Assembly: GCA_025084515.1 (NCBI GenBank)
Contig: JAJAGP010000568.1
Location: forward strand, 124,001-188,000
Reading direction: 5' to 3'
DNA: 64,000 nt
Source of the DNA: Ancistrus triradiatus
Lineage: Eukaryota > Chordata > Actinopteri > Siluriformes > Loricariidae
The position numbers and the translations under genes are program-made. The number at the start of each line of letters is the position of its first letter. Positions within the stretch are counted from its first letter, which is position 1. Under the pieces are notes generated by a model. That model saw only the letters and a program-made list of their open reading frames with translations, searched no databases and was not told the DNA's origin. Positions 10,831 to 22,132 of the stretch are shown piece after piece.

Positions 10831-11099
10831 AATATTGTTTTGCTGATATGACTTGTAGTGAAAAACATTATATTAATGATATATTAATATTTGAGTTTTT
10901 GGTTTTTGTTGTTTATGGCCTTGTCATCGGAACATAATCCTTGACATTTTCCCGCTAAATTATTTGCATAATTTAAACAAACCATTTCCTCAAAGACTAC
11001 ACGCTGACTCTTCCCTAAGGCAAAACAAACTAAACCAAATCATTGCAGAGCATCATAAACTCCATCTGATTCACTTGACAATTAAGAGATACACAAACA
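10831..11099. other. AT-rich, no feature seen
   Basis: No gene or repeat family recognised. Confidence 0.5.
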
Positions 11100-12325
11100 A
11101 ACATAAAAAGCAGTGTTTCTTACACTTACTATGACTTTTATTTCATAATTTATTATTTTATACTTTCATACATTATGAACCCAAGATACTGTAATTCATG
11201 TTTGCCATTTCGTTTGTTAATAGACATCCATTCCTGCATTTCAGGCCTGCAAAACATAACATGGTAGACAAAGGGCTGAGTCTTTGAGGAGTAAAGATGG
11301 GCAGAGAATCTCCAGTTTGCCAATAAATGTACAAGGAAATTATTGAAATGTTTAAAAACTAATTTCCTCAAAGAAATACTGGAAAGGATTTACACATTTC
11401 ACTCCTAACTTTTTCTGATTTGGCATGTTTTGCTTTGTAGTGTCTAAAAATGCATGGACATCCCTGGAAAAGATCGCACCTTGAAGGCTCTATGTTGGTC
11501 TAAAATCTCAGTGTACTTTTCTGCATTAATGCTGCCATCACAGAAGTGCAAATGACCTTTGCCAAGGGCACTGACCCAACCCCATATCACGACAGAGTCT
11601 GGTTTTTGGACTTGTTTCTGATAATATTCTGGATGGTCCATTTCTTCCAAAAAAAATCTGGAATACCGATTTGTCTGACCACAATACACGTTTCCACTGT
11701 GTGATGGTCCATTAGACCCCAGAGAATTTGATGGCGCTTCTCTATAAGGTTAACATAAGGCTTCTTTTTTTTTGCACAGTAACATTTTGTTAACACGAGG
11801 CTTCCTTTTTTTACACAGGAAAGTTTTAAGCGGCATTTGTGAAATTAACTCTCTATTGTAGTGTGTCACAAAGGTTTGCTAAAGTAATACCTTGACCATG
11901 TGGTTATATTAGTTATTGAATGATTGATGGTTCTGGATGCAGTGCCGTCTGAGGGACTGGAGATCACAGGTGTTCAGTTTGGCCTTTTGTGGATACTGCT
12001 TTTGAACCAAATCATGATTACAATTCACCTGCTGACATCACCTGTTTGAAATCACATCATAATTATTATTATTAATTTTTTACCTCATTAATAGCCCCAA
12101 GTTCCCCTTGTCCCAACTTTTTTTGGAATGTGTTGCAGGCCTGAATTGCAAGAATGAATGTTTCTTAACAAACGAAATAGTTGACCAGAGAAAAAAATAA
12201 ATATGAAACATCTTGGGTTCATACGGTCTGCTATGAAATAAAAGTAAAAGGAAATGTAAGGAACACTGCAAATATTTTTATTTGCATTTTCCATGCAATC
12301 CCATCTTTTTCTGATTTGGGCTTGT
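11100..12325 (-). mobile_element. Long-TIR Tc1/mariner-like element, internally deleted, both ends present
   Basis: The two ends carry related inverted sequence: 'gacttttatttcataattta' with 'tatgaacccaagatactg' at 11,140-11,190, and its inverted counterpart at 12,205-12,240. The module 'tttcaggcctgcaa' occurs near 11,240 and again inverted near 12,135. Between them, on the minus strand, lie GNVYCGQ, a KPDSVVIWGWVSALGKGHLHFC block and EKYTEILDQH. The coding part stops at the same place as in the 8,700-9,290 copy. It is about 1.2 kb and dead. Known family logic suggests a Tc1/mariner-like DDE transposase. Confidence 0.7.
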
Positions 12326-12334
12326 GGCATAATT

Positions 12335-12545
12335 GTGGGACTGTGGTAGCCTAGCGGTTAAGGTACTGGACTATGGATCAGAAGGTCCAGGGTTCAAATC
12401 CCACCTCTGCCAAGCTGCCACTGTTGGGTCATTGAGCAAGGACCTTAACCCACAATTGCTTGGATTGTGGGTATATCAGTTGTATGTTATTGTTGTACCT
12501 CTGGATAAGGGCGCCTGCTAAATGCTGTAAATGTAAATAAAATGT
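12335..12545 (+). repeat. tRNA-derived SINE, full-length copy
   Basis: This is the most complete copy of the SINE in the window. Its head 'gggactgtggtagcctagcg' holds an A-box. A B-box 'ggttcaaatcc' lies at about 12,392-12,402. The body 'gccactgttgggtcattgag' leads to the tail 'ctggataagggcgcctgcta', which ends in 'aaatgtaaataaa'. The tail resembles the 3' sequence shared by many teleost SINEs, which is borrowed from a partner LINE. It begins about 10 bp after the end of the preceding DNA transposon. Confidence 0.88.
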
Positions 12546-12887
12546 ATAATTACAGACATTTTGAGATATTCCCAAAGGCATCAACACTAATCCTTGGAGG
12601 TGACGAAATCTGACCTTTCCCTGTCATTCTGTCACAATGGTTCAGGTGTGTGTTTGGGATGTTGTTAGCATGATATACTTGCTTAATAAAGAGTCCAATA
12701 AAAAAACTTCTCACACCTACAACAGATGCTGAGAAAAGTTCCAGCAGAGGTGTGTAACTATGTAATTTTAGGCTTTGTTCACATACCGTTCCCATCTGAA
12801 AATGTGTGGGTTTTTGGATTGTATGTTCTGTCATAGCTTTGGTCAGCTGAGCTTTGTCCAAAACCTGTGAAGTGTGTAGGCAGGCAG

Positions 12888-12929
<42 letters not shown>

Positions 12930-14400
12930 TTGCTACAGCAGAAATACAAGTCTCAAGGGATGAATCTGGAGCTCTGGTGTATGGAAAGGTTTTCAGGGAG
13001 TCAAACTGAGTCATTTCATTCACCCGCCTACTTCAAGCACTTAATGTCACTATTTAATGTGTTCATACTGGCCCGTGCCTAATCTGAACATGCCCTTGCA
13101 TGCAGCCTGCCTATATGAAAAGATAAATATAGTTCTCTGAATAGCAGCCTTATTCTAGTTTAATATATGGTATAATTTGGAAATCAACCTGGTACAACAA
13201 CCTGTCACTATTAAACGCCCTGTCTGTGAGTTTTGGTCCATGTCATGTCCAGTACATCACACCTTTCCACAGGCACACATCACCATTCTTCTCAGCCCGT
13301 CTCCTCAGTGTCTGGAAACGAGTCGCACCCACCCAAACCAAATTTACCATAAGTGAATTCATATTTGTGTCCGCGCACATTGCAATTGCTCTTAAGAAAA
13401 CAGGTTAACACAATTACTGTGTTTTAGTAAATGGACATTTTGAGCAAATGGGTATTCTAAGGCCTGTCCACCAAAACCGACTTCTCCTTATTCACTGCAG
13501 ACCCAGCATTTTAATGGACTTTAATAGAGTGGTTCTGGAAATGAGTAACAATTTCGAGTTTAGCTAAATTAGCCTGCTCTAGTTATATTCCATGAACGTG
13601 CCACATTTGTCCAAACCCCTAATTTTATACATAAGTTCTCCTCCTTCAATAGCTGGCTCTTCATATGAATAGACTAATTTGTCAGCGGTTTAAAATGTTC
13701 CACATCCAGGCTCCATTCTCATGGTGTTCCTGCTTAAAGGTGTCTGTTACAAGTCTGTAAATGTTTTATAATTGCTTAATAAGAAAATGACTCATTTTTA
13801 TTAGAATAATTCTCTATGCTGTTTGGCAGAACAAGGGGTTTCAAATAGTTTGGTACTTATGTCTGTCATTAGCATTATACCATCATTAACCTCCCCCCAC
13901 TGCTCATGCAATCTCCTAAAATTCGTTAAGGAATTAACAAGCTTAAGTGAAATATATTTTTATAATAATTTGTAACTGGTCTTCGTGGGGCTAGTGCTGG
14001 CCTGATATAGGGTCAGACCTAACAATTTTCTGTCCATGCCACTGAAACATTTCATGTTGGAATTATTAGTGGCGTGCAGTGCATGCAGTGGGTACCCCTT
14101 CTGCTACCCCCCTGCCCCACCTCCCCACCACCAGAACTCACACACATTGTTAAGGCACAGTAATATGGCCACATCAACTGAGGTTTGTTTGGATTATTGT
14201 AAAATTATTGTTAAATTATTGCATGGATTTGATTTCAACATACAGATCAACATCCCACAAAGACAACTACAAATGACAAAATGTAGCATGTAGAAAAGAG
14301 CACAACAAGGTCTTCCTAATTTTAACAGCTTAAATTTCTGTGTAATATGTTTAAGCAATAATACCCAAGAGCTTTAACGTGATAAAATGGCACGGGTGTG
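12546..14400. other. Unrecognised sequence with a CA repeat
   Basis: Apart from the CA microsatellite at 12,891 no repeat was recognised. A 157-codon minus-strand frame at 12,550-13,023 owes its Cys-Val run to the microsatellite and has no recognisable domain. Nothing else supports a gene. Confidence 0.45.
12891..12927. repeat. (CA)n microsatellite
   Basis: About 18 uninterrupted CA units, preceded by a short 'caggcaggcg' tract. Confidence 0.95.
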
Positions 14401-14637
14401 CTGCGGTCTAAGGCACGTGTTTTATTTTGTGTAATTATAACGTTGCTGGTGTTTAGGCCTGGCGTCGTTGCTAGGTTACATGTGTATGCCGCGGAGTAAT
14501 ACTTCTAGAGCATCGGTCAGAGTGCCATTAGCCAACGTCTCTCAGCCAATCAGATTGCGGGGTTGGAACCAGCTGTGGTATAATTGAAAACAATCTATGA
14601 ACCCTATAAGTACAACCGTTGAACAAAGTAGGATCAC
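14401..14637. other. Possible old repeat with CCAAT-like site
   Basis: This patch has more CpG than its flanks ('ggcgtcgttgctaggttaca', 'tatgccgcggagtaatactt') and contains 'agccaatcagattg', a CCAAT-box consensus. A stretch ending 'gtggtataattgaaaacaat' resembles fish MITE consensus pieces I half recognise. It may be a nonautonomous element, not a promoter. Confidence 0.3.
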
Positions 14638-14991
14638 TCATTTCCTATGTATACAGTATACATAAGAAAGCACACCAGGGCAGTCAAACATTAAGGACAT
14701 ACCAAACCTTATTTGAAGATCAATTCCATCCTCCACTGCTTTGCCTAAAAAATGGTCTATTACTTTGTAGGTAGACTTGGCTGATATTGCTAAATTATTG
14801 CAAGTTTCCTTGACAGTTGCCATTTGACGATCAAATTCACATGTGTATAGACAGTATAAATAATGAATATTACCTTCTGAGAAGGGGTTAGACACCTGTG
14901 GACCAGCCCCATAATGAAAATCATAAATCTGATTGGTCTGGTTGTTAGTAGAATTCACATTATCGAAACAGAAGGCATGCAGGCACTGTCA
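14638..14991 (-). other. Unrecognised minus-strand open frame of about 115 codons
   Basis: The frame is open from an in-frame stop near 14,994 to 14,638. Its central part, around YGAGPQVSNPFSEGNIHY and CEFDRQMATVKETC, has balanced composition and no repeat character. I recognise no family. The first in-frame ATG lies well inside, and the segment could be an exon, since 'ggtatgtcc' inside it resembles a splice donor. There is no clear acceptor with a pyrimidine tract. It could equally be an ancient transposon relic or chance. Confidence 0.25.
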
Positions 14992-15327
14992 CAATGTTGC
15001 AAGCCTTCCAGCTAGCATCACTCGGACAAACCCTTTTCTTCCTCTACAGCAGGTGGGGCTGTAGCCACCTACTGGTCTTTTCTATAAATACCACTGTTCC
15101 CTGTGCACCTCTTTGCCTTGCATTTCCTTTACTCACAGTGGTTTGCCTTGGCTCCTGTTCTTCTCCTGTCTGCTCTCCTCTTACCCTGCCTGGTTTGTCT
15201 TTTTGCCCTAGTGTGTCCTTGTCTTACGTTATTTATGTGTAGTGTTTCTTGTTTGTACAGCAAGGTGTGTTAATGTCTGGTTTGTTAGCCCTTTGTATGT
15301 TAGCATTAGCCTGTTTACGCGTCTTTA

Positions 15328-15328
<1 letters not shown>
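14992..15328. other. Unrecognised, T- and C-rich
   Basis: Pyrimidine-rich sequence with no recognised feature. Confidence 0.45.

Positions 15329-15374
<46 letters not shown>
15329..15374. repeat. (TA)n microsatellite
   Basis: About 23 uninterrupted TA units. Confidence 0.95.
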
Positions 15375-15376
<2 letters not shown>

Positions 15377-15474
15377 GTCCATCGTATAGCAACTAATGCA
15401 ACACAGAGTTGCATTTTGAATTGGTTGATATTTACTTTTCTTTATTCTTGAAATAAATATGTATATAATATTTT

Positions 15475-15815
15475 GTGTGGGGCACAGCAGTGCAGTGGTT
15501 GGCACTGTCGCCTCACAGCTCCGAGATCCCCGGTTCGATCCCGGGCCCCGCCTGTGAGGAGTTTACATGTTCCTCCCATGTTCGCGTGAGTTTTCTCCGG
15601 GTACTCTGGTTTCCTCCCACATTCCAAACATGTGTACTAGATTGATTGGTGTTTCCAAAGTGCCCCTTAAGGTGTGTATGAGTATGTGAGAGTATGTGCC
15701 CTACGATGGATTGGCACCCTGTCTAGGGTTGTTCCTGCCTTGCGCCGTGTCGCCGGTTAGGCACCGGTTCTTCCATGACCCTGACTAGGATAAGCAGATA
15801 AGAAAATGAATGAAT
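15475..15815 (+). repeat. tRNA-like interspersed repeat, about 340 bp
   Basis: The head 'cagtgcagtggttggcactg' and the B-box-like 'ggttcgatcccgg' near 15,533 are followed by 'tttctccgggtactctggtt' and 'cctcccacattccaaacatg'. It ends with 'accctgactaggataagcag' and a short 'atgaatgaat' tail. This is a well-known kind of fish repeat with a tRNA-like head. Fragments of its body occur at 10,680, 18,890 and 30,470. It is one of the most GC-rich patches in the window. Confidence 0.75.
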
Positions 15816-16559
15816 CAATAATATTTTACATAGACCTGTTTGTTCCAACTTCTCTGAAGGGTTAGAAAGGCCTGACTGTACAGCACTGGTAATTGTGCAT
15901 GATGGAAAATTGGACATGAATTATCATAAAGTAGGTCTGCTATAACGTCTGTTAGGTTCCTTCCCTGCTTTCAGAGAGAGCCTACTCAGTTACTGAGAGA
16001 AAATCAGTACGGAATGACAATACTTTGGTCCTGGAAATCATATCATATGTTTGATTAAAATGTATTGCTTGGTCATCATCAATTACATTTACCTTGATTT
16101 ACACCTGCACTAAGTATTTAAAGGTTTAGACATGGGCTATGCTCATTGGCTCAATGCTAGATGCCCTCTGATTAGTAGTCCAGAGCCTCAACAACTGAGG
16201 CCATGTCCATTCAATTTAAACTATTCTGCTACTATTGTTATTAGTTGTATTGGTCTAACTGTTGTCTCTATAAATTGCTATACTTAGTAACTCATATATA
16301 AACCTCAAACCAAACATTCATATCCAACTTTACAAGGGACACATGGGTAGTCAATGACTTGAAGAGAAAGAGCCCTTTGGATTGGCTCCGTATAAAGTAA
16401 AAGTTTTGCACTGATGTATTCAGCTACAGCCAGTGTGCTGTAGAAAGCAGTTCCAGAAACATACAACATAACAGGTTGCCAGTGACAGTGAGAATGGCAT
16501 CTCAGAGACAGATACACAACAGCAAACATTAAGCAAGTGAAGATTAAAAAGTAGACATT
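15816..16559. other. Unrecognised sequence
   Basis: No gene or repeat recognised. Short ORFs only. Confidence 0.45.
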
Positions 16560-16841
16560 ACCTTAAAATGATTTCCCATGTACAGCAATGGTATAATGTC
16601 CATACATACCAATACTGGCAACAACTGGACCCAAAAATTTCAAACTTGTATTTGTCACTCCATAATAATTCCCCCGAGCATCCATCCAGTCTTTGTGAGC
16701 TTTAGCATATTTTAGCCTTTTCATCCTGTTCCCCTTCAAACAAGAAAGTGGTTTCTTGGCTGGTATTCTTCCAACAAAACAAACATTCCAGATCAAGCTT
16801 CTTTGGACTGTGATGGGTCCAAATTGCATCCCGACGAGTCA
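16560..16841 (-). mobile_element. Tc1-like element, piece on the left of a LINE insertion
   Basis: On the minus strand this encodes an HTH-to-linker part of a Tc1 transposase: TVQRSLIWNVCFVGRIPAKK, a LKGNRMKRLKYAKAHKDW block, then a degraded stretch ahead of the first Asp. Known Tc1 proteins show R.L...G...R...KKPLL......R..FA..H..W here. The plus strand reads 'gcaatggtataatgtccata' near the terminus. At 16,840 the sequence breaks into LINE DNA and resumes at 17,856 with 'gacgaagctgccag'. Confidence 0.75.
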
Positions 16842-17855
16842 GATCTATTTCAAGTCAAGTCAGATCTATTTATATAGTGCTTTTTACAATGGAGAATTGT
16901 CTCAAAGCAAACTTTACAAGTTTAGATGATCTTCTATTAAACTACGTCCATTCCCAAGTTGAGCAGCCTAGGGCGACAAGGTCGGCCAGCGTCAAGGAAA
17001 AACTCCCCTGAGTTGTGGTATAGGAAGAAACTTGTGGAGGACCAGGACTCAAAAAGGGACCCCAACCTCCTTGGGCGGCGTAGATGAAAATCTAAGAGCG
17101 AAACTAAAGTCATGGAGTCAAAGTTCGAATAAAATTCTGAAGTTATGCACATCGGCAATCAAGTTGGCCCGGGTATGATGGGGACTGGAGCTGATGACGG
17201 AAGCATGGTTGAGTGGAGCTTACAGCGGAGTGAACATCATGTGTGGGGCTGGAACTGCCAGGACACAGCTTGGAGAGAAAAACAGAAAATGTAATTAGTT
17301 ATTGATTAAGAGCACAGTTGTCTATTAACAATCACTGATGCCAAGTGTAGACATGAGACCCCCCGGCAGCATTAGCTATAGCAGCATAGCTAGGAAAGAG
17401 GAGAACTGGTAGGAAAAACACAGCCAAGAGGGATCACATGAGACATTGGTAACCCCATGGGAGGCAGAAGACAGCAACCCAACGTCTCTGATCACCATAA
17501 GACTCTTTGACTATGAACCCCCAGCTCTGCCCTTATTCTAAGGCAAGGATGCACGAGTCAAGATCACGAGGACCGAAGCCCAGTTCAGCCAGACCGACCA
17601 CCCGACACTCCCGGCTAATGGACAAGGCAGGCAGGCCAGACATGACTCCAGACTCCGGCCCCAGTGGCCCAAGCCATGCATCCCAGTCTAAATCTAGTCA
17701 AAAGCCTGTGTAAATAGGTATGTCTTTATCCTAGACTTAAAAATTTGGAGAGTGTCTGAATCTTGAACTAAAGTGGGACGTTTATTCCATAGTTGGGGGG
17801 CCATGTATGAGAAAGCCTTTCCCCTTGCTGTGACTTTTTTAATGCTAGGAACTAA
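16842..17855 (-). mobile_element. 5'-truncated L2-like LINE, 3' end with reverse-transcriptase tail
   Basis: The minus strand codes, at about 17,855-17,694, for the extreme C-terminus of a non-LTR retrotransposon ORF2: LVPSIKKVTARGKAFSYMAP, then QLWNKRP and FKSRIKTYLFTQAF. The family pattern is P.....RG.RAFS..AP.LWN.LP...R......FK..LKT.LF. A long 3' UTR follows and ends in the typical 'gctatataaata'-like tail, seen on the plus strand as 'atttatatagtgctttttac'. Other copies of this UTR are at 24,567 and 48,130. It interrupts a Tc1 element, and 'gacga' is present on both sides, probably its target-site duplication. Confidence 0.8.
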
Positions 17856-18080
17856 AAGAAGACGAAGCTGCCAGATGCCACTCTTGCTCAAGTGTAGCTC
17901 CTTACACTTGAGCAATAGCAACATATGATAGCTTCATATACATAAAGCACACTAAATAATTGTCACTGTAGCCTACAGCTGTTTTGTCTGAGTGTTCAGG
18001 TTTTTTAACTGCATATACATTTCCTGTATTTTCTGGTTGTAATCTAATAAAGAGACTGCAAATAATAAAAAATAGTCAGG
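17856..18080 (-). mobile_element. Tc1-like element, piece on the right of the LINE insertion
   Basis: The sequence 'gacgaagctgccagatgcca' then 'cttgctcaagtgtagctcct' continues the Tc1 relic from 16,841. The same junction-free order is found in the copy at 43,560-43,600. It ends near 'ctaataaagagactgcaaat'. Confidence 0.7.
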
Positions 18081-18885
18081 TCTATTTTTTATGCAGAGTG
18101 CATAGGTAGTGAAAAGGAAGTCTTTTGGAACGTGTGTGCGCCAACACGTCTCTGTCGCGTTTTAGTTTTTCAGCAGACTTCAGCCGTGGCAAATCTGGGC
18201 ATGACGAGATGCGTCTCAAATGCTTCATTAACATTTTTATCACAAACCATGCATCAGGTTTTTTTTGTTTTATTATATTTAAAATCAAAAGTCTGCATCT
18301 AAAATCTGTGACATGTATAGACTACTGTACAGTAATGTGGTAGCTAAAAAAGTAATTATGTGCATGTCTACTTTTAATCAACAAGATTTTTAAGAAGCCT
18401 AACCTTTACTCTACCCCCGAGTACCAGAGGAACAGGTTTACTTACTTGCATGAGCATTGGACATGCATGTTTGAACCTTCATATCTGAGACTGGGAAACT
18501 TCTGCTGTACAGGACTGTACCAAACTGTACCAAGCTGGAAACAGTTTAAACATCAACCTGATCTATGAAATCTTCTGAACATATTAAGAGGTCTGAACAT
18601 TCAGTGAATGATGACTCATGCCCATTTAAATTGTAGAGGCCATTAAAAAATAGATTAAACATATTACTTTTGCTTCTGCATTTCACTTTCTGTTCTGTTT
18701 GCAGATTCAACAGCACAATCTGATACACGGTTGTTGAAGCCCCTTGCTGTCTGGCATCAAAATAAGCTTCATTAAATGGAAGTTGAAGTACAAAAATGGA
18801 TATATAAAGAACTGTTAATAACAGATATGGCCCTAGTTGACTAGCCCATCAATGACCTGGCTTCGAGTTCCAGTGGTGTTTCATT
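18081..18885. other. Unrecognised sequence
   Basis: No recognised repeat or gene. Two short frames of about 70 codons overlap on opposite strands near 18,082-18,343 and have no known motif. Confidence 0.45.
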
Positions 18886-18889
18886 CTGT

Positions 18890-19045
18890 TTGGGTGTCAT
18901 CAAACGAGTTCTACTAAGAGTGTGTTGGAGGGAGTGTGCAATGGATTGGACTCCCATCTAGGACACATTTATGCCCGTCTCTCTTGGATAGGCACCGGCA
19001 CAGTCATGGCCTTGACCAGGTATAGTGGGATTAAAATGGGTGAGG
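18890..19045 (+). repeat. Fragment of the tRNA-like repeat (3' part)
   Basis: 'caatggattggactcccatc', 'ggataggcaccggcacagtc' and 'ccttgaccaggtatagtggg' correspond to the end of the repeat at 15,475-15,815. The head with the B-box is absent. Confidence 0.55.
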
Positions 19046-19377
19046 CAACAGACATTATCACAAATTGACAGCTTGACCAAAAAGTCGAGACGAGTTCATA
19101 ACCCAAATGAGCAACCAAAGGCAACAGTGGCAAGGAAAAACTATGAGAAAAACGAAACGCAAATGTTAAAGATTGGATAGAGTTAAAAGACATTGTATAG
19201 CAGAATTATTCATTAAATGACAGCATAATTACAGTATACAGCAGACAAGATGTTCACTGTCACACCCTGTGAAGAAGTCTTGATAATGGAATGAAAACAA
19301 TACATGTTCACCCAGTGGGTGAGAGATTATCATTTCAAATGCTCTATAGTTGAGGCAATTCTATGCAACATATGAGT

Positions 19378-19990
19378 ACATGTGCACTTAATAATCCGAT
19401 TACAGTTGGATTTCTAAAGTTATCTGATTATTCAAATTGTTATGTAAGCAGCATACTCTGATCTAGAAATCAGATTAAGAAATCCAATAAAGAAAACTGG
19501 ATTTTACCCCAGTAATGGGATTACGCATTGCATGTATACCAGTTACCCGAATATGATCGGTGTTTTCAGTCTGCGCATGTGCACGAGTGTTTCCCCACGA
19601 TTGCCAGGTCCGCGTATTTTTAACAACTTGGCCTTTTTGGCCTCCTTTTTTTTTTTTTTCATTGACTTGAGGTTTTTCCTCACTGTGTCTGACAACCCCT
19701 GAATTAAATTCGCCATGGAATTAAAGGCAGTAAAACAGTTATCAAACTCTTGTGGAGACTAAAACACAGTATATACCCAAGAAAATAAATAATTATTTAA
19801 TATTATACTAAGTTTATGTCACATTTATATGAGATTATCGGCTGGTTGCAAAGTAGAAATCCGATTATTGCCCGAGTCATGTAAACCTGGAGGTTTACCA
19901 TTACCTTATTACTCAAGTACATGTATACTTGTTGATTACTGACAAAATCTGCAGTTATCTGATTATTAAGTGCAAGTAAATGTACTGGGA
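19378..19990. mobile_element. Nonautonomous TIR element (copy 1 of 2)
   Basis: The left end 'gtgcacttaataatccgatt' is mirrored at the right end by 'tgattattaagtgcaagtaa'. Internal motifs 'aatcagattaagaaatccaa' and 'gagtcatgtaaacctggagg' recur at 45,828-46,690. A poly-T tract lies in the middle and there is no coding frame. The superfamily is not certain. Confidence 0.7.
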
Positions 19991-20600
19991 TAACAGAGCC
20001 CAGACTAGCTCAGCCTTGCTGCACAGCCTGTAATAATAAGTACCTGTCAGGATAGCAATATCTGATTCATCTAGTCATTTCAACATTGCTCAACTGGGAT
20101 ATATATTAAACAGATGAGAGATATAGGAGGTTACAGAAAAGGGGGTTACTCACTTTTATTAAAAAAGAATAAAGATAAATCAGATAATCAGAACATATCT
20201 GATTTCTAATAAGCAGCATGCAGCCGAAATTTCAAAATGGAGGAACAACACAATTCTGGGGCCTGCCGATAACAATCACATGGCATCAACTTTCCGGGCG
20301 TAATTTCAAGTAGGTTGCACAGGAGGACAAAGCACTCTTTGAACAAAATAGGAGGAGGAGAAGAGGGAACAGAAAAAAACAAGAAAAAAAAAAACGTGAG
20401 TGTTCATTATTTTAATCAGGCCTTTCACATAGATAGAAGAGTAGCTGGAACCAGGCCTAGGGCTCTTCTACAAACTTAAGCAACAGGATTCTGTGAGACA
20501 CAATGATTGCAGGATGCAACTGAGATGGGAATGTTATATCACATGCATTACAGCTCACACAAGATACAGTGTCACCATCTTTAGACTACAAGCAGAATTA
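19991..20600. other. Unrecognised sequence
   Basis: No gene recognised. Purine-rich sequence lies near 20,345-20,395. Confidence 0.45.
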
Positions 20601-20601
20601 T

Positions 20602-21165
20602 ACACTCACTGATCACTTTATTAGATATACCTCCTTGTTTCTACATTAATTGTCCATTTTATCAGTTCCACTGTTTCTCTACATATGTTTTTAGTGTTCT
20701 TTACTCTGTCCTCTTATGGTCAGGACCCCACAGATCAGGTACTATTTGGGTGGTGCATCATTCTCAGCACTGCAGTGACACTGATGTGGTGCTGCTGTGT
20801 TAGTTTGTGTCATGCTGTTAGAAGTGCATCAGACACAGCAGTGCTGCTGGAGTTTTTAAACACCTCAGTGTCACTGCTGGACTGAAAATAGCCATCAACC
20901 AAAAATGTCCAGCCACCAATATCCTGCAGGCAGCATCATGTGAGCACTTATGAAGGATTAGAAAATAACTAACATACTCATCTGTGGAGGTCCTGACCAT
21001 TACAGAACAGAGTAAAGGGGAACGAACAAAGTATGTAGAGAAACAGATGGACTACAGGCTGTAATTGTACAACTACAATGTGCATCTATATGGTAAGTGG
21101 AACTGATAAAATGAACAGTTAGTGTAGAAACAACGTGCTGTACCTAATAAAGTGATCAGTCAGTA
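20602..21165. mobile_element. Palindromic MITE, full copy
   Basis: The two halves are inverted. 'cactgatcactttattagat' and 'tttctctacatatg' at the left match 'ctaataaagtgatcagtcag' and 'catatg/gtagagaaacagatgg'-like sequence at the right. The inner arms hold 'agtgacactgatgtggtgct', then 'cagcagtgctgctggagttt', and their inverted counterparts. The same structure is at 38,530-39,115, with half copies at 10,131 and 54,636. It has no coding capacity; frames inside are mirror artefacts. Confidence 0.75.
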
Positions 21166-21945
21166 AATTGTAAGCCAATGATTATGCCGGTCTTCAAATG
21201 GCTTGCTTCCTGCCCTTCCTGGGTAGGGTGCAGCGGCATTGTAGAACCTAAGTTGTGCACCATGGGCTATACAGAGAGCCATCTCAGTTTTAGTCACTGA
21301 AATAATGCAGCATGAAAAATATGCAATTAAATTATGCAAATGAGAACTGCTTTCACAATTTACTTAAGACACATTATCTTCTAATATGGATTATCTTTGG
21401 AATACATTATTTACTATGTTTGAGGAAAGAAAAGTCAGCTCATCCTTTAGCACAATCAGCCAACACCAACTTGGCAACACATAAGTAGGAATAAAAACAT
21501 GGTTTATATTGGTTTATTAAGAACTAAAACAATTCTTTCAACCCTGACATGAACAGCCAAACACTACTACGGCTGGGAAAAGGATCTACTGCTTATTAAG
21601 TTCCATCAATGCCAAAAATATGTAACGTCTTGGTACACTACTTTTTGATGTTCATCTGTCTAGTATTCAGTTCATGCCTTCCCATTCCATTCAGTGTTTT
21701 GCCTGTGTTGTCAGCCTGCTATGATTTGCTGATTACTTTAATCATTTCAGTCCTGAATTTATTTGAATGAAGCAAAATTTATTTTTGTGCAATAATTACA
21801 ATTATAATTAGATACTTAGTGCATCACTGACAGCTAAATGTGGTGATTTAAGTAAGCAAGACTATCATGTACTTGATGTCTAAAATATTACCACAGGTTA
21901 TTCTGACAACAGATTTTGTAGCATGACTCCATCTGGCATTGACAG
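21166..21945. other. Unrecognised sequence
   Basis: No repeat family or gene was recognised. Confidence 0.45.
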
Positions 21946-21947
21946 GA

Positions 21948-22075
21948 CTGAAAGGTTTAAGACATTGACATCCCAATGGTGTCTGATGGAATTAAGGTCA
22001 GCTCTCTGTACAAGCTGGTAAACCATATCTTTATGGACTTTGTTTCATAAAGGCAGGACACAAAGTTGCCGAACT
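21948..22075 (-). repeat. Fragment of a DNA-transposon-like fish repeat
   Basis: 'tctttatggactttgtttca' and the preceding 'ctctctgtacaagctggtaa' resemble a common fish repeat whose consensus continues with a stretch about a shipment of 'tttatggagcttgctttgtg'. Only about 120 bp is left. The class is uncertain. Confidence 0.35.
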
Positions 22076-22132
22076 GACTTGTTAACATTTGTAGGCAGAT
22101 TAAAAAAAGACATGACATATGTCATATCATGT

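Noticed and set aside
12550..13023. 157-codon minus-strand frame as a gene
   Set aside because: The frame crosses the CA microsatellite, which supplies a Cys-Val run, and no domain is recognisable in the rest.
15475..15600. A functional tRNA gene around the 'ggttcgatcccgg' box
   Set aside because: The sequence continues into a known kind of interspersed repeat and lacks a matching acceptor stem.
20685..21000. Small ORFs on both strands in the palindromic MITE
   Set aside because: They mirror each other across the palindrome and have no domain.
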